Positions 10,467 through 19,790 of a stretch of DNA of 64,000 nucleotides are shown one piece after another. Source of the stretch: Sodiomyces alkalinus F11 (taxonomy: Eukaryota > Ascomycota > Sordariomycetes > Glomerellales > Plectosphaerellaceae). Position numbers and translations under genes: made by a program. Positions within the stretch are counted from its first letter, which is position 1. Each line of letters starts with the position of its first letter. The DNA lies in contig NW_021167086.1 in NCBI RefSeq assembly GCF_003711515.1, positions 1,325,149-1,389,148 on the forward strand. The letters run 5' to 3'. The notes below the pieces were generated by a model, which was not told the DNA's origin, did no database searches, and saw only the letters and a program-made list of their open reading frames with translations.

Positions 10467-12538
10467 GAAGCTTATCTCCGTAGTCGACGCTTAAGCCTTC
10501 TTCTACTAGTTCCCGGTATATAAGCCGTACCGTAAGAGGTTTACTATCGTTTTATATCGGGTATAAGAATATTCGAAGGTCGCTCTTATAGGCTTCCGTA
10601 ATTCGCCGGCCTATATCTAACGATATATAGATAAGCTACTCCGGCCGTGTAAGAAGTTCGCCGCCGCCTTTATTAACGATATTATTATAGCCTCCGATAC
10701 CGAGGAGGAATACGCCTAATATCTAGAAGCCGTCCTATCGCTATTTAGCTAGAAACGGATCTTTATTTCCCTGGGTAAATCCTTTATCGGTTACTTAGCG
10801 GTATAGCTCTTAGGATTCGAGGTCGACGCTTTAGGCCTCTTAATATAAAGGAACGTATTAGCGCCCTATAAAGGATCCGTCCACTATTATTACTCTAATC
10901 ACTTACGCAATAGATTAGTATAACCGCATAGCTACGGTACTTTATCCCGAGGTTCGCCTACCGAATTACCTCCCTCTAATAACGGAAGACTACCCTACTC
11001 GCCGAGGCTTATTAGCTCAGAAAGGACTAGGGCTAAGTATATAAGGCCTATACTAAATAAATAGTATTCGAGCTTATAGCCGAAGAAATAGCGTTATTTA
11101 AGAATATTACGGATACACTTACCTCTAATATCTGCTTTTTCTACTATAACCTCAGGAAAATCCTCTTTATCTAGTTAAACGCCTCTACAGAGCACGGATT
11201 CTTAACTATACTATTCTAGCTCGTCGATAAAACCAAATCGCTTACTAAAAGTATTATTAGTAAGACTCTTATTCGCCCGGTACTCTATATTAGTAAAGGT
11301 CTTAATATAGCCGAGTAGAAGTACTAGCCGACCGAATTAGAGGTCGTCTGCCTAGTATAGGCCGTTCGTAAGACCCGAACTATTATTTAGTCCGCTTATT
11401 ATAATCCGACCGTTATTCTTATAGACTATACCGCTACTATTAGTATTATAAAGTCCACCACGCTATCTAGCACGGATAAGACTAAGCTAAATATAAAGCT
11501 TATCCTCTCCTCGGAGTTCCTTAGCTAGTTTTTATTAGACTATCGGTATATCCCCGGTTAAACGAATATCGTAGCCGACGCCATCTCCCGGCTACCTATA
11601 ACGGACCCTCCAGAAGCGGAAGATAATAGCGAACTAGAACGGATTTAGCGTGATTAAGCTATTTATTATTTCTTTAAGCTTAAGATAAATACTAACCTAT
11701 AATAAAGAATTAATAATAGTTATACTAACGATACTAAATAAGGACCTATCCTTACCTAGGTATAAGACTATAATTCGCCGGTTCAGATCCCGTTTAAGTT
11801 AGATAATAGGCTCCTCTACTACCTAGAATAAAGCGGGAAATATTATCTTTATATCCTATTCTCCCTACGTTAGGAGTTTATCCAGGCCGCCCACGATAAG
11901 CGCTACTACTTCGGTGTTAAAAGAACCTGGTACGAGTTAGTTAGCCGTTTCGCTATTCCTAGGCTCTATACGGAAATCGAGTCTTATATCGCTAACTACT
12001 TAACGTACGCTACTAATTAGACTAATTACTAACGCCCGCTTAGCGAAATATAGCTAATTATAACTCCCTTTATTCTATTCCATACTATCGCTATAGACTT
12101 TATTATCGGCTTACTTCAGGTACCCTTAGCCGGTTCTCCCTAGTAAAAGGAGGGGTTCCCTTTATTCGACTCCTTCCTTACGGTAATAGATAGATTCACG
12201 AAGGCCACCCTTCTTATCCTTAGCTATAGCACCTATACGGCGGAGGACTAAACTTATATCCTCTTCTAATTCCTCTAGATTAGGAACTAGGGTATCCTTA
12301 GAGGTATTATCTCGGATTATAACCCTAAGTTTCTATTAGCCTTTTAAATAGTTCTTTAGAAAGAAGCTAGTATACTACTTAGGTTCTTAATAGCGTGGCA
12401 CCCGTTAATAAACGGGCTATTAGAATAAAAGAACTAAACGGTTAAGATCGCTATTCGTATATTCCTCGCCACTTACCCGGATATCCTATAGACAAAGGGT
12501 ACTATCGCCCTATAGTTTAACCTAAATAATGCCTTTAG
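10467..12538 (+). pseudogene. Gypsy A Pol: RT (partial), RNase H, integrase core
   Basis: The frame opens in RT with ALIGFRNSPAYI-RYIDKLLRP and FINDIIIASDTEEEYA, where FIDD has become FIND. LSLGKSFIGYLAV-LLGFEVDALGL follows in adjoining blocks, typical of fungal Ty3/gypsy (chromovirus-like) RT. RNase H lies about 11190-11650 (PTELEVVCLV, then DYTATISIIKSTTLSSTDK, and NIVADAISRLP at the end). Integrase follows (HD-x-zinc region about 11830-12010, core about 12060-12530 with FHTIAIDFIIGL and ISDYNPKF). The frame breaks at the SINE insertion after LNNAF, and resumes at 13318. All upstream gag, protease and the first half of RT are gone. Confidence 0.85.
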
Positions 12539-12539
12539 C

Positions 12540-12610
12540 GGGGGGATAGCGTAGGTAGTAGATACGCCTAGTGGCCGCGTAAGGCCGTGGGTTCGAATCC
12601 CACTCCCCTT
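12540..12610 (+). other. tRNA-like head of the SINE (pol III promoter boxes)
   Basis: The T-arm GTGGGTTCGAATCCCAC (12587-12603) is perfect. The flanking acceptor arm GGGGGGA can pair with TCCCCTT, with two G-T pairs. The D and anticodon arms do not fold into a standard tRNA: the sequence between is short and its best hairpin joins TACGC with GCGTA. I therefore read it as a tRNA-derived pol III promoter rather than a functional tRNA gene. Confidence 0.6.
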
Positions 12611-12702
12611 AATCGTGCGCGATTTTTTATAACAAAATTCCCGCGCGACCTACCCGGAGCTCCTGCACATTATAGGGGTCCCCGCACGTTCGGGGAGATA
12701 TT

Positions 12703-12985
12703 TATCGCACGTCAAAAGGCACTTGAATAATCAATTTAGTAGAGCAGAAATCTCGTGTGTGTGTATTATATCAAGTTATATCTAGGAGAGTCTCTTATAC
12801 CCTTAATTTAGGTGGTGAAGACTCTGTTATAGATACTATGTTATTTGGATCCTATCCGGTCTTTTCCGGTATCCACCACTATTATATCCTAATGCCCGAA
12901 GTCCCCGATATCCGGAGCCCTTAGTCTTAGAGTGGAACCCCCCTGGATCCCCTATAGACTATATCGTGGTCCTGCCTATGCGATA
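12703..12985 (+). repeat. Solo LTR inside the SINE
   Basis: 283 bases beginning TATCGCACGTC (ancestrally TGTCG) and ending TATGCGATA (..GCGACA). It is flanked by a perfect 5-bp duplication ATATT (12698-12702 and 12986-12990). It is the same LTR as the inverted copy at 27136-27397. No internal element sequence is present, so it arose by recombination between two LTRs. Confidence 0.9.
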
Positions 12986-13031
12986 ATATTTGTTAGCTTA
13001 CGCGCTGATAAGTGGAACCACACTGCCTCTA

Positions 13032-13065
13032 GTACGTACCCTCCTTAGGGGGGGAGGGTACGTAC
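13032..13065. other. Perfect 13-bp stem hairpin in the SINE body
   Basis: GTACGTACCCTCC (13032-13044) and GGAGGGTACGTAC (13053-13065) are exact inverted repeats separated by 8 bases. It may be a structural part of the SINE transcript. Confidence 0.8.
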
Positions 13066-13317
13066 CCTATCACGCGTAATTAAGTGCACCCATACACTTA
13101 CTACTACGATCGAGCCCTAGAGCCTAGGGAACTACAGGGAGCGCGCACCACCACTTAAGGATAAGCCCCGGACTAATAATTCTGCTTCGTATATTCTTTA
13201 CTTTTATATATAAGTTATATAAATAACTAGATACTCGTTATTGGCTTAGTCTCCTTAATAGACTCGTGCTATAGCTTTAGGGCTATATACACGTATTAAA
13301 TTAGAAAACAAAAAAGA

Positions 13318-14330
13318 AACGCTTTTAGGGAAGTCCTAGGCTACTCGCTAAACGAACTACTATATAGTATCCGAACTAATATCTCCCTTAATATAATTAG
13401 AGACGCAAACCCGTAATTCGCTCGGGAACTATTTTAGGAAAGCGCTAAGTTATCTATCGTATTAGCTTAAATATATATAAAGCGTTTATATAATAAAATA
13501 CACTATAGTATCCGGTTCGTACCGGGGGATTTTATATTCGTAAATCTCGGCTAAGGATACGTATTACCCGGTAAGCTATTTACTAAACTTAGTTAGTAAC
13601 GAATAGGTCCGTTTAAGGTCAAGAAGCAGGTCTTACCTTTAGTATATCGTCTAGATCTACCCGCCACGCTTAATATCTACCCGGTTATTAGTATTACCTA
13701 TCTTTAGCTAGCGAAGGAACCAGGCTCGGACCCGTTCCCGGGCCGGGAAGTCGGTAGCGGTCCGGTTCGCCCCGGCGACCTAGACGATAACGGGTATAAA
13801 TAGTAAGACCTATATAAGCACTATAATATTAACGCTATCCTAGATAAGAGAACTACTCGGAAAGGCCGGGATAAGCCCCGTACCGAGTATCTAGTTTAAT
13901 AGAAGGGATAGCCTAGTTAATAGAATATATAGATACCGAAGTAGGCGATAGACGTACCGGAAATAGTTAAAGCCTTTAAAGCACGATAAAGGGCCTTAGA
14001 GATACTATAAGCCACGGCAAAGGAAATAACGCTATATAAAACCCTAGAGCTAGAGGACGTTAAAGAAGTAGATAGGTTAAAGAATACCCGGGGTAAAGAA
14101 TCTTTAAGGGGCTTTAGTATAGCCTTACGGCCTTATTAGGCACTGAATAAAGAACCCGAGCCACCCTAGTTACCCCAGGTAACCATACGCTATCCACCTA
14201 TAGCGAACGGCCTTAGACTCGGGTAAGGGAAGGCATAAGGGTTACTATCTAATTTTCGAACGGTAAGCATATAAAAGAAAAACAGAGTAGTATAATAAAA
14301 ATAATATAAACCGCGATATTCTACTAGATT
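13318..14330 (+). pseudogene. Gypsy A Pol: integrase C-terminus and chromodomain
   Basis: This continues the frame cut at 12538: NAFREVLGYSLNELLYSI matches the family's 'NNA...GYSPNEILYG' link. Next comes GDFIFVNLG-GYVLPGK (about 13525-13590), the GPF/Y-type module RIGPFKVKKQVLPLVYRLD, and PVISITYL. Last is a chromodomain-like stretch with ILDKRTTRKGRDKPRTEYLV (about 13835-13900). The end is not defined; basic low-complexity sequence runs to about 14330. The chromodomain would have targeted integration to modified chromatin, consistent with this element sitting in repeat-rich DNA. Confidence 0.8.
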
Positions 14331-14590
14331 AGCCCGCCCACCTAACCGACTATAAAATTCTTCTTACACCTAATATCCTAGCTAGCCTTTCCCTATCTCT
14401 TACTATCGCGAATAAGCCAGGCCCTATCGTGTTTCCCTAACTTATTTATATAACACCGATCGCCCGTAGTTTAAGCCCTATCTCCCCCTCTAGTCTCTTA
14501 TAGTATTATATATATTCCGTGTTTCGCTTTTCTTCTCCCCTCCCCGTCTATCTCCCCTCGTTTATAGCTAGCACGCCCCTATACTATATC

Positions 14591-16294
14591 GTGGAATACC
14601 TATCCGATATATATCGATCTAAGGACCGAGAGTTCTAGTAGGAGTTCTCCCAGTACTTTACTAAGGGAAAATCAGGCGAGGGACTTATATTCAACGGTTA
14701 ATTCAGAGCCCTTACTCTATTTAATGATAAGAACTATAATATTATAGGGCTATAATCTACTAGTTTAGTGTTTAAGTAGTAGTAACGCGATAATAAAAGT
14801 ACTATTATAAGGTATCGCTAGTAAGCCGTCGACACTAGATACGATAACCCCCTTAACCGTCGCCTCCGCCATATAGTCTTCGCCCTAGCCGAGGAAGCAG
14901 AGCGTGCCGTCGCTATAAACATCGCGCGATAAATCGTCGCTTTATACCCTTAACCGCAGTTCTTACTAGATAATAATATCGATATCGCTAATTAGCCTTA
15001 GTATTCCTGAATATTCGAATAGTACCTCGCTATAGCTCGATATAACGCCCCTAAGGCGGTAAACGGCTAGTTCCTCCCTAATCCCCCCACTAATCGTCGT
15101 TTAGGCCCTATAGTTATACCCTTAGCCTCCCTACTACCGCGTAATACTATAGCGGTCGCTTAGACGCTAATCCCTAGCACCCCTCCCCTATAGCTACGTG
15201 ATACTATAATACCCGCCCGTATCCTATATATAGTCTATAATCTAGTATCCCTAAGCCTCGGACTAGCTAACTCCCTAGAAATACTATAAGGTAATAAGAT
15301 TAACGGTGCCGATTTTATCGGTAAGATAAATCACTACCCGGCTAATATTAAACCTTAGGCGGCTAAGTCCTAAGCTTTTCTATAATCGCTATAGACTACC
15401 CCCGCGCCGGTTATCTATAGTATAGCTAATATCCTCGCCGGGCTTCGACTCGGTGCTATCCTAAGCACCGCTAACGCCCCCTCGCCTATTACGGGCACTA
15501 AGCGCCCTTACCAGGGTTATATATTAATGCCTTTAGCTAAACGAATATTCGCCCGCTTTAGCCTTAAGGTGCTATACACCTAGGCCGCGAAGAGCTTCGC
15601 GGTGAGCCTAAATAACCTATCCTAGCTAGTATAGTTTACCGAGTTTACGCACGGGAATTAAATATTCGGTAAGATTAACTAGCGCTCCCGTGCTACCGTA
15701 CTACCGCTGCAGGTCACTATCTAGGCGGCCGCGTTTATTAACGAGTATATAGTTAACCACGATATCTAGAACGCCGCCGAGCTAAACTTATTCGTGGGCT
15801 TTTAGTATATAGGTAAACTAGTATACCTCGCTAAGTTAAATATACTCGGCGCGCTAGATGATAATAAGCGCGAATATTTAGTAAAATAGTATATTAACGA
15901 TACGGACCTTACCGAGGCAGTTATTCGGCGCGCCGTAGTAATAGCGCGCTACTACGAATCCTAGAGTAAGAAGGGCGTTATAGTCTCTTATAGAAACTTA
16001 TAGCTAATAATCGAGGACGAAAAGGCTAGCCTTACGGAGGACGATATAGCTATTATCCTTAATCGCGAGGTATTATATTAGAGTTTCCTAGATACTAACC
16101 CGTAACCGCTAAAGGTTACCGAGATCTAACTAGCGAAGGCTAGATAATAGAGGAATACCGTAATCGCCTAATAGGGCGTTATAAAGTACTTTAAGTTCGG
16201 CGTATAGTTTAAGTACTAGGGTTTCGGTATATTAGTTTACTATAAGTATTTAGGCACGGGCGTAGGAACGCACCGAGAAGATATATTCGGTTAG
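14591..16294 (+). pseudogene. Unidentified 568-codon frame downstream of gypsy A pol
   Basis: A single plus-strand frame runs about 1.7 kb with interruptions only at TAA/TAG, the RIP pattern, so a real protein of about 560 residues stood here. It opens near EYLSDIYRSKDREF and includes RRLRHIVFALAEEAERAV (about 14850-14905), LASLLPRNTIAVA, ILYIVYNLVSLSLGLANSLE, TGTKRPYQGYILMPLAKRIF and VIRRAVVIARYYES (about 15920). The makeup is mostly helical, moderately hydrophobic, without zinc-finger, RT, integrase or signal-peptide motifs. I do not recognise it. Some stretches recall capsid or nucleocapsid proteins in texture, but that is only an impression. It lies in the same orientation as, and about 260 bp after, the chromodomain, so it may be an accessory gene of gypsy A or a separate insertion. 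The first codon is unclear (GTG at 14591 where one expects ATG). Confidence 0.55.
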
Positions 16295-16955
16295 TTAGCC
16301 TGCTTTCTCTTATTTTTGTTTCTCTCTCTCGACTCTCTTTTTTTACTCCCTATCGCTACCTAGCAATTTACTTCCCCCTTATATATCTTATTACACAGAG
16401 TAGTAGTTAGCGTAGTTAGCGTAATATAGTATATTACTATAACCACGTTTTCCTTTCTATCGTGAGTATTATCGCCGCCCGCGGTTACTAAAGTTATAAC
16501 CGGGCGGCGCCGCCTTCCCGCAGCGTAGGAGTCTATACGCCTCGCGCTATTAGTTCCGTGTGGGTTACCGCCTGCGGGATATAGGGCTTTTATTACCTGG
16601 GGTATATAATATGCCTCTAGCGAGGATAGCATAAGCACTATCCGCTTACCTATAAAGCGGATAGCGCGGGCGCTATTCGCACGGATAGAGGATATATTAC
16701 TCCGGCACTATCCGTACCGATAGGGAATATATAGCGCCCGAACCACGCGCGGGAATAGAGTAGTATAGATACTCGGGTTATAGTTAGACCGGACCGGCCG
16801 AGGGATATACCCTCGGCGCGGTTCCCCCTTAGTTTAGTAAAGGATATCTTTATTACACCCTATTTTCTATACCTAAAGGTCGCTATTCCGAACTCTAGAA
16901 GCCCTGAGTCCAATAGTACTGGCTGTCCAGAGATATGCCTGGACAGGGCATATTA
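16295..16955. other. Non-coding stretch with inverted repeats, possible gypsy A 3' LTR
   Basis: I see no gene here. It holds a 10-bp stem CTATCCGCTT/AAGCGGATAG (16638-16647 and 16655-16664) with further CTATCCG/CGGATAG copies nearby. It also holds an 8-bp stem CTGTCCAG/CTGGACAG (16923-16930 and 16939-16946). The last 60 bases keep many CA/TG dinucleotides, unlike the surroundings. The position between the extra ORF and LINE1 would suit the 3' LTR of gypsy A, but no second copy is available to prove it. Confidence 0.4.
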
Positions 16956-18189
16956 TAGCTTGCCCTTATAGCCTCCGTGACTCTTTATACTACTGTCTTT
17001 ACACTCCGCCCGGTCCGGTTACCTATCTATCTTTCCTAGAGGAGCCGATACTCCTCCGCTATAGCGGCGATACGGTCGGCTAGTATCCCCTTAAGGACCT
17101 TACTTATCGTGTTAAGCGGTAATATCGGTTATTAGCCCTTTACTATCTCATAATCGGCCGGCGGCCGACCTTCCTTCTTAAGGACTACTATAGTAGTATA
17201 ACGGCACCTCTTCGGGTAATAACCTACTTCGAGGCACGCTATAAAGATAGCGCTTAGTCTTTAGTATAGAGGAGGTCTATATACTATAAGGAGCCCTGCT
17301 AAGAGCCTATCGGGTCCTAATACCGCCTAGGGTTTAGTCTTTTTAAGGCGCCCCTATATATTCGCTACGGTGATATCGTGGCGGATATCCTATTTAAGGG
17401 GAAATTCCGCGCTTAGGGGCCTAAGGGTAGTAAGGAGGGGGGGTAGGAAGAATTTCCGGTTAAGGACTTTAGCTTTCTCCACGTGTATAGTGGCTAGGCT
17501 ATCGCTATTATCTTAGCGTAGTGGTAGTACTAATAGGGGGTTTAGCGGTATACTCTCTTTTATTTATAGTTATTTCTATAATCGCTAAAGAAGGTTATCG
17601 TTCTTCCTAATCTTATATAGTAGGTGCTGTTAGTATAGCCGCTTCGCTACCGTTATAGCCTTATCGTGGCGCTTCTTCGCTTCCTAGAACTCGTCCTATC
17701 GGTTCCGTAACTTCCTATATATATATATACGGTAAAGGCGCCTTACTTTCTAGGTAAGGGCGGTTAGCTCCGCGTTCTACTAAGGGGTAGATAGGAGTCT
17801 AGGGGTGCCCCCGCGGCGGCGCTATACGGTCTTATTGGCTATAATCGTAAAGTCTCTGATTAGGCTATTTAGTGCTAAGTCGATATCTCCTAGAGTTATA
17901 AGGGGGCCGGTATACTATATTTACGTAGCTATAAGCCAGGGGACCTATAAGGGGTCGAAGTCCTTCTAGACCTAGCAGGGCCCGCCTGGGTCCCGCGGTA
18001 GTATCGTTACGGTGCTTAGCGTGGTATTTATCTCCGTATAGATTTAGGCCGTCTATAAGTAGTAGTCCGGTCCAATAATAGTCTTATCGGAGCCGCTAAA
18101 ATCGTAGCGGAGCCCCTGCGTCGCCTATATAAGGTTCATAGTACTAGCACGCTAGTCTAGGCGGTACTACCTAATAGTCCCGGGGGGGG
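16956..18189 (-). pseudogene. LINE1 ORF2 fragment: linker and N-terminal RT
   Basis: The reverse complement aligns with LINE2 60290-61510. It includes the counterpart of the RT opening (the 'SGYYPKRYRYAIIVILKKEG' region near 17150-17230, which precedes a D-x-R/LLxxxGK block). It joins to the rest of ORF2 at 25418 once gypsy E is removed. RT motifs beyond this point are absent. Stops are frequent. Confidence 0.7.
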
Positions 18190-18194
18190 GTTAT

Positions 18195-18408
18195 TATTAC
18201 GGGTTAACCCCGATATAGAGGATCCGGGTATACTCCGGATCTTCCTGACTACGCGCTTAGTCAACGGACCTATATCGCTAAACCATCGCTACCTTATAGC
18301 TAGCCTAGCGCTATAGACTTTTTCCTTTTTCCTTCTTCCTTCCTTAGTTCTAGATCATCTATTATTACGACCTTACTTAGTACCACGACCTATAACTAGT
18401 CGTTTATG
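18195..18408 (+). repeat. 5' LTR of gypsy E
   Basis: It starts TATTACGGGTTAACCCCGAT (ancestrally TGTTACGGG) and matches 25199-25412 over its full length. An inverted relative sits at 45092-45305 (gypsy D). Confidence 0.9.
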
Positions 18409-18439
18409 TATCTAGAACTTAGCGATATCCACGCGCTAT

Positions 18440-19790
18440 GCTAGCGATAGACTCGGATCCTAATGCTACCGCCTAATAACCTATTAGAATTAAATAGGTC
18501 GCGGAGTAAACAAACTAACGGTTCGAAGAAAACGAGTAAGCCCTAAACGTAAGACTAGGCCCTCTTTATAAATAATATACCGATATTAACGTAAGGCTCG
18601 CTCCGATATAAGAATATTACTCGGAAATACGCTAGTTTATTAACCGATAACGCGCGAGAGAAGAAGCTAATAAGCGATAAAGTTAGTTAGTCGAATAGCT
18701 TATAGCCTAGCTCCTAGGATCGCTTACCCCGTAGAACCTAATACCGCTTAACCTAAGTATTCCGGCTCCTTTATAAACCCTAATAATCTTTATACTAGTA
18801 GAATCTACCCTATTACCGACTCTATCGCCGGCGCTATAGCCGATAATAATAGCGGCCGCCCCGACCTTAATAGCGGCACCCCGTAAGACTATTAATAGCC
18901 TTATAAAGTTCTTAGGGAAATAAGCGTATTATAGCGCGTAGGCCTACGCGATACGGTAAAAGCTTATAATCGATAGCGACTTATTCTAGAATAATATACG
19001 AGCTTAATACACGATCTATAATTACTTAGGGCCCGAAGTATAATAGGTTATATCGGCCTTCTATAAAAGTGATAGACCGGGTAAACTTATAGACCCTAAC
19101 GACTTTATAGCGTGTCTTAATCGTACTTACCTTAACCTTACGGAATAATCGCGAGCTACCTAAGCCTTACGCACGATTTATTAACGGTCCGATAAGTCGT
19201 TTACCGCCTTCCTACCCTATTTTAAAAGATAAATCGCCTTTATAGGCGGGACTAAATAGGAAGCTACTATATAGACTTTATTCCTTAAAGGAGTAATTAC
19301 CCCGTGACTTAGGGATAAGCTTATCTCCGCCCATATCCTTATTAACCACTATACTATATAGGTTAACGGCGTGTAAGAGATTGCCGGGAAACTTAAAGGT
19401 TATTAATTTGAACGGAACTACGATAAATAAGCTTAAGACTATATAAGCGCGAAGATGGATACTAAGAGTAATATAAAGATAAGCGGAGTAAACTGTATTA
19501 GCGACGGGAAGGCGAAGTAAAAGACTCGGATATACTATAACTATAATAAGAAAAGGTATATCGCGTGGAACTATAAAAAGCTAAAAGAAAACTAAAACAC
19601 GGTCTAGAAGGTTAAAAAGACTCGCGCGAAGGATCGCGATAAAGGCGGAGATAAGTCGACTAGTAAGGATAACTCGGAAAAAGAATAGCTCTAACACGAA
19701 AACGGGCGTTAAAGCCGATAGCCGCGATATAGCGGGAGTAAAAGGCGTTTAAAATACGCGCTAGTAGTAATCCGGTATTTATAGTAGCTA
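18440..19790 (+). pseudogene. Gypsy E Gag with CCHC knuckle (broken)
   Basis: A plus-strand frame after the 5' LTR reads as Gag. Near its end (about 19520-19570) is a zinc-knuckle relic YYNYNKKRYIAWNY, i.e. CxxCxxxGHxxxxC with both first Cys and the Gly/His changed by G-to-A mutations. Basic sequence surrounds it. Start and end are approximate; the junction to protease is near 19790. Confidence 0.65.

Larger units (their letters stand above)
12539..13317 (+). mobile_element. tRNA-derived SINE inserted in gypsy A integrase
   Basis: It is flanked by an 11-bp duplication AAYGCYTTTAG (12528-12538 and 13318-13328, differing only by C/T). Removing the insert restores the gypsy frame. The 5' end is tRNA-like: an A-box-like TAGCGTAGGTAGTAG, and a perfect T-arm whose B box GGTTCGAATCC lies at 12590-12600. 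The 3' end is A-rich (AAATTAGAAAACAAAAAAG). Without the solo LTR it carries, the SINE is about 490 bp. The middle has no coding frame I can follow, and a strong hairpin at 13032-13065. Confidence 0.75.
10467..16955 (+). mobile_element. Ty3/gypsy element A, 5'-truncated, with extra ORF
   Basis: It begins abruptly inside RT at the copia LTR end and runs through RNase H, integrase and chromodomain, then an extra long frame. It is interrupted by a SINE at 12539-13317. The right end is placed where LINE1 sequence starts (near 16955). No LTR could be identified by comparison because the 5' LTR is missing. The 3' region 16300-16955 has structured GC-rich inverted repeats that could belong to the LTR, but this is unproved. 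Confidence 0.75.

Noticed and set aside
12540..12610. Functional tRNA gene
   Set aside because: The T-arm is perfect, but the D and anticodon arms do not fold and no anticodon can be placed. The A-tail and target duplication make it a SINE head.
16360..16638. Minus-strand open frame of 92 codons
   Set aside because: No motif, no copy, GC-rich structured DNA between gypsy A and LINE1. The lack of stops is explained by local GC content.
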